Positions 1 through 5,158 of a stretch of 9,075 bases of DNA are shown here, piece after piece; within the stretch, counting starts at the first letter, position 1, and each line of letters opens with the position of its first letter. The DNA lies in NCBI GenBank assembly GCA_900541865.1, contig UQLO01000057.1:1-9075 (forward strand). The letters are read 5' to 3'. The position numbers were made by a program, and so were the translations under genes. Under the pieces are notes generated by a model. That model did not search any database, had not been told where the DNA came from, and saw only the letters and a program-made list of their open reading frames with translations. The DNA is from an uncultured Porphyromonadaceae bacterium (lineage in GTDB: Bacteria; Bacteroidota; Bacteroidia; Bacteroidales; Muribaculaceae).

Positions 1-182
1 AGCGAGGGTCTCCCCAAATAAATATGGAGCAAGAAAACTCTTCCTTGATTGTCGTTCAAATCAATGATTGAGTTTACAGCAGCAGTAGAATTATCGGTAT
101 TGTAAAAAGATGTGATGGAGGTGGTTTCGCCCAACTTCTTTACATCACGAAAAGCTAAAAATATGAGGTGCAGGTTTTTCAT
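1..182 (-). CDS. Unrecognised protein, N-terminal part (runs off the left edge)
   Basis: An ATG at 182-180 on the minus strand opens a frame with no stop through to base 1, giving 60 residues (begins MKNLHLIFLAFRDVKKLGE, reaches IIDLNDNQGRVFLLHIYLGR near the edge). I do not recognise a family. There is no clear signal peptide: the short hydrophobic stretch at residues 4-11 is followed at once by charged residues. The same frame stays open upstream of the ATG back to a TAA near 292, through the 11-C tract, so a non-ATG start further upstream cannot be excluded. The ATG at 182 is preferred because a TAnnTTTG box lies about 55 bases upstream. Codon use is AT-richer than in the genes to the right. 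Sixty open codons could occur by chance, so this is a moderate call that needs the flanking sequence. Confidence 0.45.
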   Translation of the reverse strand, partial: MKNLHLIFLAFRDVKKLGETTSITSFYNTDNSTAAVNSIIDLNDNQGRVFLLHIYLGRPS

Positions 183-215
183 GGTAAATCGGTTGGGCTT
201 GCATTTGAGGCCAAT

Positions 216-226
216 GGGGGGGGGGG
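216..226. repeat. Homopolymer of 11 G (poly-C on the minus strand)
   Basis: Eleven consecutive G on the plus strand form the longest homopolymer in the window. It sits in an otherwise AT-rich intergenic stretch, between the putative -7 box (236-243) and the ATG (182) of the left-edge minus ORF. Tracts of this length are prone to slipped-strand length change and also to sequencing error. Confidence 0.9.
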
Positions 227-235
227 AGCCGTGCG

Positions 236-243
236 CAAAGGTA
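236..243 (-). promoter_or_regulatory. Putative Bacteroidota -7 promoter element for the left-edge ORF
   Basis: The minus strand reads TACCTTTG, an exact match to the TAnnTTTG -7 box used by the Bacteroidota primary sigma factor. No TTTG is seen at the ideal -33 spacing, only a T-rich run at 261-267. The expected transcript start would fall near 229, just before the poly-C tract, with a leader of about 47 bases to the ATG at 182. Inference from the motif alone. Confidence 0.4.
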
Positions 244-330
244 TGCCTATTTTGCCGATAAAAAAACTTTTTCCTCAAAAAATTAACATGTTATAAAACA
301 TATGTTGCGAACTATCGGGGCCCGGCGCTT

Positions 331-359
331 GTAATAATAATAAAACAACCGCTCCGCGG
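331..359 (-). terminator. Weak terminator-like hairpin downstream of the ABC operon
   Basis: Reading the minus strand, a short GC hairpin (CCGC, loop GGA, GCGG; 349-359) is followed by a T-rich run (331-348, containing four TAA/TTA units). It lies about 220 bases past the ATPase stop and could end minus-strand transcripts. The stem has only 4 base pairs, so this is tentative. Confidence 0.3.
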
Positions 360-391
360 ACTCTCTCCGGAAGCACAACGTTTCAAAAACC

Positions 392-607
392 ATGTCGCGC
401 CAGATTTCCACCCTCAACGCCATCCACAGCACCATCGCCATCCTCACTATCGCCCTGATTGCAATAGTCATCCACGTGTGCACCTGCGATTTCGACAAAA
501 TCCCGGCAAAGGTGGAGTATGCCGACCACAAGGTTGAGTCGCCCGCCCCGAAGCCGCATCACGTCGCCATGACAGCGGCTTCAGCTTTTGTCGCCACTCC
601 CGAGTGA
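392..607 (+). CDS. Small putative membrane protein, hypothetical
   Basis: A 71-residue frame (MSRQISTLNAIHSTIAILTI...) with one hydrophobic segment at about residues 13-30. It is followed by a CTC motif (residues 30-32) and a proline/lysine/histidine-containing polar tail, which fits a small single-pass membrane protein with a short soluble C-terminus. The main support is codon composition: third positions are mostly C or G (ACC, ATC, CTC, AAC, GCC), like the real genes here, although the upstream DNA is AT-rich. No Shine-Dalgarno is visible, which is normal for Bacteroidota, and no clean TAnnTTTG box was found. Its last 27 bases overlap the 3' end of the convergent ATPase gene. No family is recognised, and an annotation pipeline might miss it or reject it. 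Confidence 0.45.
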   Translation: MSRQISTLNAIHSTIAILTIALIAIVIHVCTCDFDKIPAKVEYADHKVESPAPKPHHVAMTAASAFVATPE

Positions 608-1333
608 CCCCTCCGGGAGGCTGAACACGCGCTCTATCTCGCCGGAAGCGGCCGTAGCTTCCGAGCCGTCGACTATCAGCCGGGGCGTGTCGATTAGGGC
701 GATGCGGTCGGCGAGTCGCAGGGCGAGGTCCAGCTCGTGGGTGGAGAACAGGACGCTCTTGCCCGTTGTGTGCGCCAAATCCCGCAGTAGCTTGCAAAGC
801 TGAAGGCGGTTGGGAATATCCAGAAATGATGTCGGCTCGTCGAGTATTATCGCGGGCGTGTCCTGCGCCAAGGCGCGCGCTATCATGACGCGCTGAAACT
901 CACCGTCGCTGAGAGTGTCGGCGGTGCGCTCGGCAAGAGCTGCTATGCCAACGGCCTCGAAGGCACGGTCTACGATGGCGCGGTCGGGCTCGCTCAGGCG
1001 CCCTGTCCAGCCGGTATAGGGCGCCCGGCCCATCTCGACGACAGCCCGGCAGCTCATCGCGGCCACGCGTATGCGACCCGCGCCCACATAGGCCACGGCG
1101 CGTGCCCGCTCCCGCGGTGTCATACGCCGCGCGTCCCGGCCGTCAATCTCCACCGTGCCCGAGTAGTCGCCCAGCCCGGCCATGGCACGCAGCATGGTCG
1201 ACTTGCCCGCGCCGTTGCGTCCCAGAAGTGCCGTCAGCGTGCCGGCGGGAAAGTCGGCGTCGACGCCCCGCAAAAGGGTACGTCGGCCGAAGCCGGCCCC
1301 GAAGCCGCGGAGGCTCATGGCGACCTCTGTCAT
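581..1333 (-). CDS. ABC transporter ATP-binding protein (FecE/BtuD/HmuV-type)
   Basis: Cytoplasmic ATPase subunit of a metal-chelate-type ABC importer, 250 aa. Walker A is GRNGAGKST (residues 38-46), the signature is LSDGEFQR (141-148), Walker B with the catalytic Glu is AIILDEPTSFLD (161-172), and the H-loop is STHELD (197-202, His199). The segment EMGRAPYTGW (100-109) is typical of the iron-siderophore/heme/B12 ATPase family. The start chosen is the ATG at 1333-1331, which overlaps the permease stop as ATGA. The open frame extends far upstream, but that part is antisense-like shadow over the permease. Met6 is an alternative start. At the Q-loop position, where family members usually have Gln, I align Ala85 (YVGAGR), so the canonical Gln appears absent. 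It is the last gene of the operon and works with the permease and lipoprotein directly upstream. The exact substrate cannot be told. Confidence 0.93.
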   Translation of the reverse strand: MTEVAMSLRGFGAGFGRRTLLRGVDADFPAGTLTALLGRNGAGKSTMLRAMAGLGDYSGTVEIDGRDARRMTPRERARAVAYVGAGRIRVAAMSCRAVVEMGRAPYTGWTGRLSEPDRAIVDRAFEAVGIAALAERTADTLSDGEFQRVMIARALAQDTPAIILDEPTSFLDIPNRLQLCKLLRDLAHTTGKSVLFSTHELDLALRLADRIALIDTPRLIVDGSEATAASGEIERVFSLPEGSLGSGDKS

Positions 1334-2316
1334 CTGTTTTTCAGCACGATCCATATCACAATAGGTATGCCGAGCAGCGCCGTGACGGCGTTGACGGGCA
1401 CGACAAAAAATTTCGATATTATGTCGCATCCCAACAGCACGGCTGCGCCCGTCAGCATAGTGGCGGGCATGAGGACGCGGTGGTCGCTGTCGGAAACCAG
1501 CATACGGGCCACGTGCGGCATCGCAAGGCCAATGAAGCCGATAGGGCCGCAAAATGCCGTTACGCTGCCCGCAAGAAGCACTGTGGAGACAAAGAGTAGC
1601 GTCCGCGAGCGCATGGTGCTCAGACCCATAGTGCGCGCATAGTCCTCCCCGAAGAGCAGCAGGTTGAGCGGTTTGGAGGCTAAAAGAGCCAGCACCAGCC
1701 CCACGGCCACCGCCGGTACGAGGATGGCGAGCTGCGCGGCCGTGACGTCGCCCAGCGAGCCCATTGTCCATATCACGAATGCTTTCAGCGAATCTTCATC
1801 GCTGAGATACTGAAGTATCTGCACTATGGCTCCAACGCCGGAGGCAAACATCATGCCTAAGATGAGGAGCACCATTATGTCCTTGACCCTCACCGCGACA
1901 GCCGCCGTCAGCGCGAGCACGGCGGCAGCTCCCAGCCATGCCGCCCCGGCCATGCCGAGGCCAGCGACCCAGGCCGTGACGCCCAGCGAAGGCGCCCCCA
2001 GTATGAAGATGGCCACGCCGAGGCTGGCTCCCGAGCTGATGCCCAGCACGTACGGGCCTGCAAGAGGGTTGCGGAAGAGGGTCTGCATCTCCAGACCGCT
2101 TGCTGCAAGAGCAGCGCCCGCCAAAAGGGCCACCACGGCCTTTATAAGCCTGATTTGCACCACTATGGTGCGCGTCGAGGGGCTGACTTCGCCGCCGGTG
2201 AGGGCCGCCCACACCTGAGAAGGCGAGATGTCGGCTCCCCCGCAGCACATGTCGGCGGCGAAAAGTACCACCATAGCAGCCGATAAGGCGGTGAATATGA
2301 GCGCTCGTCGGGTCAC
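1330..2316 (-). CDS. FecCD/BtuC-family ABC transporter permease
   Basis: Integral membrane permease of 328 aa, the normal length for FecCD/BtuC proteins, which form homo- or heterodimers of about 10 helices per subunit. Family hallmarks are visible: GAALAASGLEMQTLFRNPLA (67-86) running into GPYVLGISSGASLG (87-100), GEDYARTMGL (223-232), which contacts the ATPase, and GPIGFIGLAMPHVARM (257-272). The hydrophobic first helix is at about residues 6-22. The start is GTG at 2316-2314, overlapping the lipoprotein stop as GTGA, which indicates translational coupling. The stop overlaps the ATPase start as ATGA. Only one permease gene is present, so a homodimer is expected. Substrates in this family include ferric siderophores, heme and cobalamin; sequence alone does not separate them. 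Confidence 0.95.
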   Translation of the reverse strand: MTRRALIFTALSAAMVVLFAADMCCGGADISPSQVWAALTGGEVSPSTRTIVVQIRLIKAVVALLAGAALAASGLEMQTLFRNPLAGPYVLGISSGASLGVAIFILGAPSLGVTAWVAGLGMAGAAWLGAAAVLALTAAVAVRVKDIMVLLILGMMFASGVGAIVQILQYLSDEDSLKAFVIWTMGSLGDVTAAQLAILVPAVAVGLVLALLASKPLNLLLFGEDYARTMGLSTMRSRTLLFVSTVLLAGSVTAFCGPIGFIGLAMPHVARMLVSDSDHRVLMPATMLTGAAVLLGCDIISKFFVVPVNAVTALLGIPIVIWIVLKNR

Positions 2317-3443
2317 TGCAGGCGAAGATAGTAATAAAGCGAGTCGGAGCGAACCCCGGGATGGAATATACTCACCAAGTCGGCAAGCACGCGGTCGGGA
2401 GCCGCAGCCCCGCTCTCAAAATAGTCGTTGGCGCCAGAGGGGCTCATTCGCTTGACGCTGTTGTAGACGCGTCCGGCGCGCACCGAGGGCACATCCATAA
2501 AGCGGGGCACCGCCTGCTCCAGCTGGGCCATCGTGGAGGCAGCCCCGGTGTTGAGCCAGTAGTCTGCGCGGTCGGCAAGCAGATAGGCGGTCTCCATGTC
2601 GACACTTACCGAGCCTCCGCTGTCGTTGGAGGGATAGATGTAGATGGCGCCGGCATCCTGCAGCAGTTGAACGAAGTAGCTCTGCATCGACGGCATGAAC
2701 CACGTGTCGTTGTAGGGCGTGTTGAGCATCACCGTTGGGCACCGGCTCAGCAGCGACACTTGGTCGCGGAGCTCCAGATAGCGCTCCGCGATGCCCTCCA
2801 TGGCCACGCGGGCCTGGTCGGCGCCGCCGACCAGATAGCCCAACGGCACCATCCACTCGGCTTTGCCCAAGGGCGACTCCTCGGTGTAGTCGCCTATATA
2901 TATATAAGGTATAGAAAGTTCGTCGAGCTTGTCCTCCATGCCGCTCGGCCCATTGACCCCGTAGAGAAGCACCACGTCGGGCCGAAGAGCCAGCAACCGC
3001 TCGTAGTCGATATTCCCTTCGTAGCCAACGTCGGCGTCGGAATCCAGCCGCGCCTTCACTTTGGGATTAGACACATAGTCCGTCCCCGAAACGCCCACAA
3101 CCACAGAGTCGGCGCCGAAGGCGTCCAGCAGACCTATGTGAGTGGTGCTCAGCGCAACTACACGGCGCACCGGAGCCTGCACCGCCGGCACGCCGGCCGG
3201 AGCCGCAGCTTCGCTGCCGGGAGCAAGCACCACCAGTCGGCGCACATCGGAGCTGTCGCAGTTCTGCCAGGGGCGTGTCGTCGTTATCATCACGTTGCCG
3301 CAGGCGGTGTCGCCCGTGATGGTGAAGCCGGTGGCATATTCGGGTGCATAGATCGTGGCCGAGTAGTCCTCGACGTCGGAAGCACCGCCGCTCGAGCAGG
3401 CTGCAAGAGCAATAGCCAGAGCGATAAAAAGAAATTGTTTCAT
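2313..3443 (-). CDS. ABC transporter substrate-binding lipoprotein (FecB/BtuF-like)
   Basis: A 376-aa periplasmic-side binding lipoprotein of the iron-complex/cobalamin class. The N-terminus MKQFLFIALAIALAAC is a lipoprotein signal with lipobox LAAC and acylated Cys16. A preceding domain of about 75 residues, including EYATGF and TRPWQN, is of the kind seen in Bacteroidota members. The FecB/BtuF core starts around residue 92 (RRVVALSTTHIGLLDAFGAD). It continues through RPDVVLLYG (154-162) and the linker-helix region to the C-terminal ESGAAAPDRVLADLVSIFHP (343-362). The ATG at 3443 is chosen because it places the signal peptide exactly at the N-terminus; the frame is open upstream, but those residues span a terminator-like hairpin. 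First gene of the three-gene importer operon. No TonB receptor or cobalamin/heme enzyme is in the window to fix the substrate. Confidence 0.92.
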   Translation of the reverse strand: MKQFLFIALAIALAACSSGGASDVEDYSATIYAPEYATGFTITGDTACGNVMITTTRPWQNCDSSDVRRLVVLAPGSEAAAPAGVPAVQAPVRRVVALSTTHIGLLDAFGADSVVVGVSGTDYVSNPKVKARLDSDADVGYEGNIDYERLLALRPDVVLLYGVNGPSGMEDKLDELSIPYIYIGDYTEESPLGKAEWMVPLGYLVGGADQARVAMEGIAERYLELRDQVSLLSRCPTVMLNTPYNDTWFMPSMQSYFVQLLQDAGAIYIYPSNDSGGSVSVDMETAYLLADRADYWLNTGAASTMAQLEQAVPRFMDVPSVRAGRVYNSVKRMSPSGANDYFESGAAAPDRVLADLVSIFHPGVRSDSLYYYLRLQ

Positions 3444-3449
3444 AACGGA

Positions 3450-3503
3450 GTGAAAAAGCAACGGGCTTCCGAGTGCGCCTGTCGGCACATGGCGGAAGCC
3501 CGT
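3450..3503 (-). terminator. Strong intrinsic terminator or attenuator between L31 and the importer operon
   Basis: A perfect 11-bp stem (CGGAAGCCCGT at 3493-3503 pairing with 3461-3471 on the plus strand) encloses a smaller GTGC/GCAC stem. On the minus strand the next bases are TGCTTTTTC, a T-tract. This is a good rho-independent terminator for the L31 transcript. Its tail ends only about 7 bases before the lipoprotein start codon, so it may also act as an attenuator for the operon. Confidence 0.8.
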
Positions 3504-3568
3504 GTTATGCTCTTGAGAGTCGTTCCGTGCCGTCACTGCGCATGTGGCGACCCGGAATGCGCTCCATG

Positions 3569-3823
3569 TTACTTCTTGTTGCGAACAGCGTAGCGGCTCA
3601 TGAACTTGTCCACGCGGCCGGCGGTGTCGACCAGCTTCTGCTTGCCGGTGAAGAAAGGATGGGAGGCGCTGGTGATTTCAAGCTTCACCAGAGGATAGGT
3701 AACGCCATCTACCTCAATGGTCTCGCGAGTGGCCACAGTAGAACGGGTGATGAAGATTTCCTCGTTCGACATGTCCTTGAAAACAACCTCGCGGTAGTTG
3801 GAGGGATGAATGTCTTTTTTCAT
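3569..3823 (-). CDS. rpmE2: Type B 50S ribosomal protein L31
   Basis: Large-subunit ribosomal protein of 84 aa, matching the type B L31 length. It begins MKKDIHPSNYREVVFKDMSN and carries the conserved HPFFTGKQ (55-62) and GRVDKF (69-74) motifs near the C-terminus. It contains no cysteine, so it is the zinc-independent form lacking the CxxC ligands of type A L31. The start at 3823 is the only sensible Met, as the conserved N-terminus begins there. It is transcribed from a well-formed promoter (3900-3930) through a leader of about 70 bases and is followed by a strong terminator-like hairpin. It is divergent from the TPR protein gene. In organisms with both L31 types the cysteine-free form is a zinc-starvation paralogue; whether this genome has a second L31 cannot be seen. 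Confidence 0.97.
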   Translation of the reverse strand: MKKDIHPSNYREVVFKDMSNEEIFITRSTVATRETIEVDGVTYPLVKLEITSASHPFFTGKQKLVDTAGRVDKFMSRYAVRNKK

Positions 3824-3899
3824 TGCTATAGTCTCTTTAATACGTATTAGTCAGATACTTGATTGTGGCGGTGGTAGGCCGCCGCGTAGTAATGGCCTG

Positions 3900-3930
3900 C
3901 AAAGTTACACTTTTTTTACTCCGCCGCAAA
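3900..3930 (-). promoter_or_regulatory. Bacteroidota promoter for L31 (-33 TTTG, -7 TAACTTTG)
   Basis: On the minus strand TTTG (3930-3927) and TAACTTTG (3907-3900) are separated by 19 bases, matching the Bacteroidota consensus TTTG-N19-TAnnTTTG. The transcript should start near 3893, giving a leader of about 70 bases. The leader includes a small GGCGG/CCGCC hairpin (around 3866-3883). This is the best promoter in the window. Confidence 0.75.
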
Positions 3931-3998
3931 ATTTTTCCGCAGTTTTTCAAAATTTCTATTTTTGTGGGTGAGGATTTTATTTTTTGGAGAAAAAAAGC

Positions 3999-4006
3999 TA
4001 TTTTTG
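3999..4006 (+). promoter_or_regulatory. Putative -7 promoter element for the TPR protein gene
   Basis: TATTTTTG matches TAnnTTTG exactly and lies 90 bases before the TPR gene start. A TTTG occurs at 3983-3986 and another at 3961-3964, but neither is at ideal spacing. The predicted leader contains a 7-bp hairpin CCGCTGC/GCAGCGG with a 4-base loop (4022-4039). Confidence 0.5.
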
Positions 4007-4095
4007 CAGTTCGAAAGGGTGCCGCTGCGCCTGCAGCGGGCGCGCACATCTTCTTAAACCACTGTCACTCAGAGAAATAAAACTCATACATATCA

Positions 4096-4737
4096 ATGGA
4101 AAAGAACACAACCAATCCCGAGCAGCTCTCCGAGGCCGAAGACATTGTTGCCAAAGCTAAGGCCAACAAAAAGTCTATCGCCGGCCTGTCGATTGCCGTA
4201 TTAGTAATCATCATCGGCATCCTGGCATGGTATCTGATTGCCCAGAACGGCTCCCGCAAGGCCGACGAGGCCATCGGCAAAGCCGACATCGAGCTTAACG
4301 ACAGCGTAGCCCAGGCTCTCTACGCCCAGGCTGCCAACTCCGGCTACCGCAGCGGCAACCGCGCAAAGGCCGAAATGGGCATACGCCTCTATCAGCAGGG
4401 CGAATATGCCGAGGCTGCACGATATCTGAGCGAGTGCTCGCTGGACGACAATATCGCCGCCGCCGGCGTACGTACGCTCGAAGGCGACTGCTATGTGAAC
4501 CTCGAGCAGTACGACAAGGCCCTCGACGCCTACAGCAGCGCCATCTCCAAGGCCGACGGCAACCCACAGATTGTGCCCTTCGTACTGGTGAAGGAAGCTC
4601 ACATCTACCGCGCCCAGCAGAACTATGCCGCCGAGGCCCGCGCCTACAAGACAATCCTGGACGACTATCCTACCTTCACGGCAGGTCAGCAGGACATCCG
4701 CGCCCTCTACGAACGCGCCAACGCCCAGGCCAACTAA
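4096..4737 (+). CDS. Membrane-anchored tetratricopeptide repeat protein
   Basis: 213 aa. A short charged cytoplasmic N-terminus (1-27) is followed by one transmembrane helix (about 28-49, IAGLSIAVLVIIIGILAWYL) and then an alpha-helical domain with TPR-like repeats at roughly 90-115 (MGIRLYQQGEYAEAARYLSE), 125-152 (LEGDCYVNLEQYDKALDAYS) and 162-192 (AHIYRAQQNYAAEARAYKTI). The layout resembles YfgM-type anchored TPR proteins and similar Bacteroidales proteins. TPRs mediate protein contacts, and a role in envelope biogenesis or chaperoning is only an inference. The ATG at 4096 follows an AT-rich leader with no Shine-Dalgarno. It is divergent from L31 and followed directly by its own terminator, so it is probably monocistronic. 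Confidence 0.88.
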   Translation: MEKNTTNPEQLSEAEDIVAKAKANKKSIAGLSIAVLVIIIGILAWYLIAQNGSRKADEAIGKADIELNDSVAQALYAQAANSGYRSGNRAKAEMGIRLYQQGEYAEAARYLSECSLDDNIAAAGVRTLEGDCYVNLEQYDKALDAYSSAISKADGNPQIVPFVLVKEAHIYRAQQNYAAEARAYKTILDDYPTFTAGQQDIRALYERANAQAN

Positions 4738-4757
4738 TCAGTTGCTAAAATCCACCG

Positions 4758-4800
4758 AGCGGGAGCCTCCGGCAACGGAAGCTCCCGTTCGCGCTTTTTC
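4758..4800 (+). terminator. Intrinsic terminator after the TPR protein gene
   Basis: The stem CGGGAGC (4760-4766) pairs with GCTCCCG (4781-4787), and an inner TCCG/CGGA stem is closed by the tetraloop GCAA. A T-run follows at 4795-4799. It starts 20 bases after the stop codon. Confidence 0.8.
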
Positions 4801-4818
4801 CTTCGCGTAGACGAACAA

Positions 4819-5089
4819 GGAGGGCGAGCTTCCGGCTCGCAAGCCGCGAAGACGTCCCCAGCCCTCCTTTCGCTGAAATAATTACCTTCGCCCGTCCCGC
4901 GGGGTTTGCAAAACCCCGCCCCATAGCTAGGGGTCGCTTCTCTTTGATATATGATTCTTACCGTGGGTTGTCACCCACGGCTACTATATAGAACCGCTAC
5001 GCGGTTCTTTCCCAATAGCTTAGATAGCCGAACTCCTTTCGCTACGTCGCCGACACTTTGGCGGCTTGCGAGCTGGAAGCTCGCCCTCC
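4819..5089. repeat. Palindrome cluster bounded by a 29-bp inverted repeat (REP/MITE-like)
   Basis: The 29 bases at 4819-4847 and the reverse complement of 5061-5089 agree at 28 of 29 positions, bounding a 271-bp gene-free block. Each arm is itself a hairpin (GCGAGC/GCTCGC). Inside are three clean hairpins: 4899-4919 (9-bp stem, 3-base loop), 4961-4980 (8-bp stem CCGTGGGT/ACCCACGG) and 4991-5007 (7-bp stem GAACCGC/GCGGTTC, 3-base loop). The 11-mer CTCCTTTCGCT occurs twice in direct orientation (4864-4874, 5033-5043). Such short-loop palindromes resemble REP sequences mobilised by RAYT/IS200-like Y1 transposases. No transposase gene and no target-site duplication is visible. Confidence 0.75.
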
Positions 5090-5102
5090 CTGGGCCTCGC
5101 CG

Positions 5103-5130
5103 CACTATTCACTATTCACTATTACTTATT
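5103..5130 (+). repeat. Heptamer tandem repeat (CACTATT)
   Basis: Three exact copies of CACTATT (5103-5123) and a degenerate fourth, ACTTATT (5124-5130), followed by similar TTATTA-rich sequence up to 5145. It separates the palindrome cluster from the MATE gene and fills its 5' leader. Confidence 0.85.
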
Positions 5131-5158
5131 ACCTATACTTATTACCAACCACTTGCCT

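Noticed and set aside
45..70. T-loop-like GTTCAAATC suggesting a tRNA
   Set aside because: The flanking bases do not pair as a T-stem, and no acceptor or anticodon arm is found around it.
283..531. An 82-codon minus-strand frame
   Set aside because: Its N-terminal half is antisense to the better small ORF at 392-607, and its end (tyrosine run, lysine/arginine) comes from AT-rich intergenic DNA. No gene-like composition.
1334..1771. Upstream extension of the ATPase frame
   Set aside because: It overlaps the permease coding region in another frame, reads as low-complexity Arg/Ala/His, and the ATGA-coupled start at 1333 begins exactly at the family N-terminus.
3444..3568. Cobalamin riboswitch upstream of the importer
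   Set aside because: GCCAC and CAGTGA fragments caught the eye, but the B12-box and the receptor core are not present in order, and the 125-base gap is too short for a full element.
2361..3593. A 410-codon open frame on the plus strand, antisense to the substrate-binding lipoprotein
   Set aside because: Same register effect as over transketolase; the His/Arg/Gly/Val-rich product has no family features, and the frame runs through the terminator hairpin into the L31 gene.
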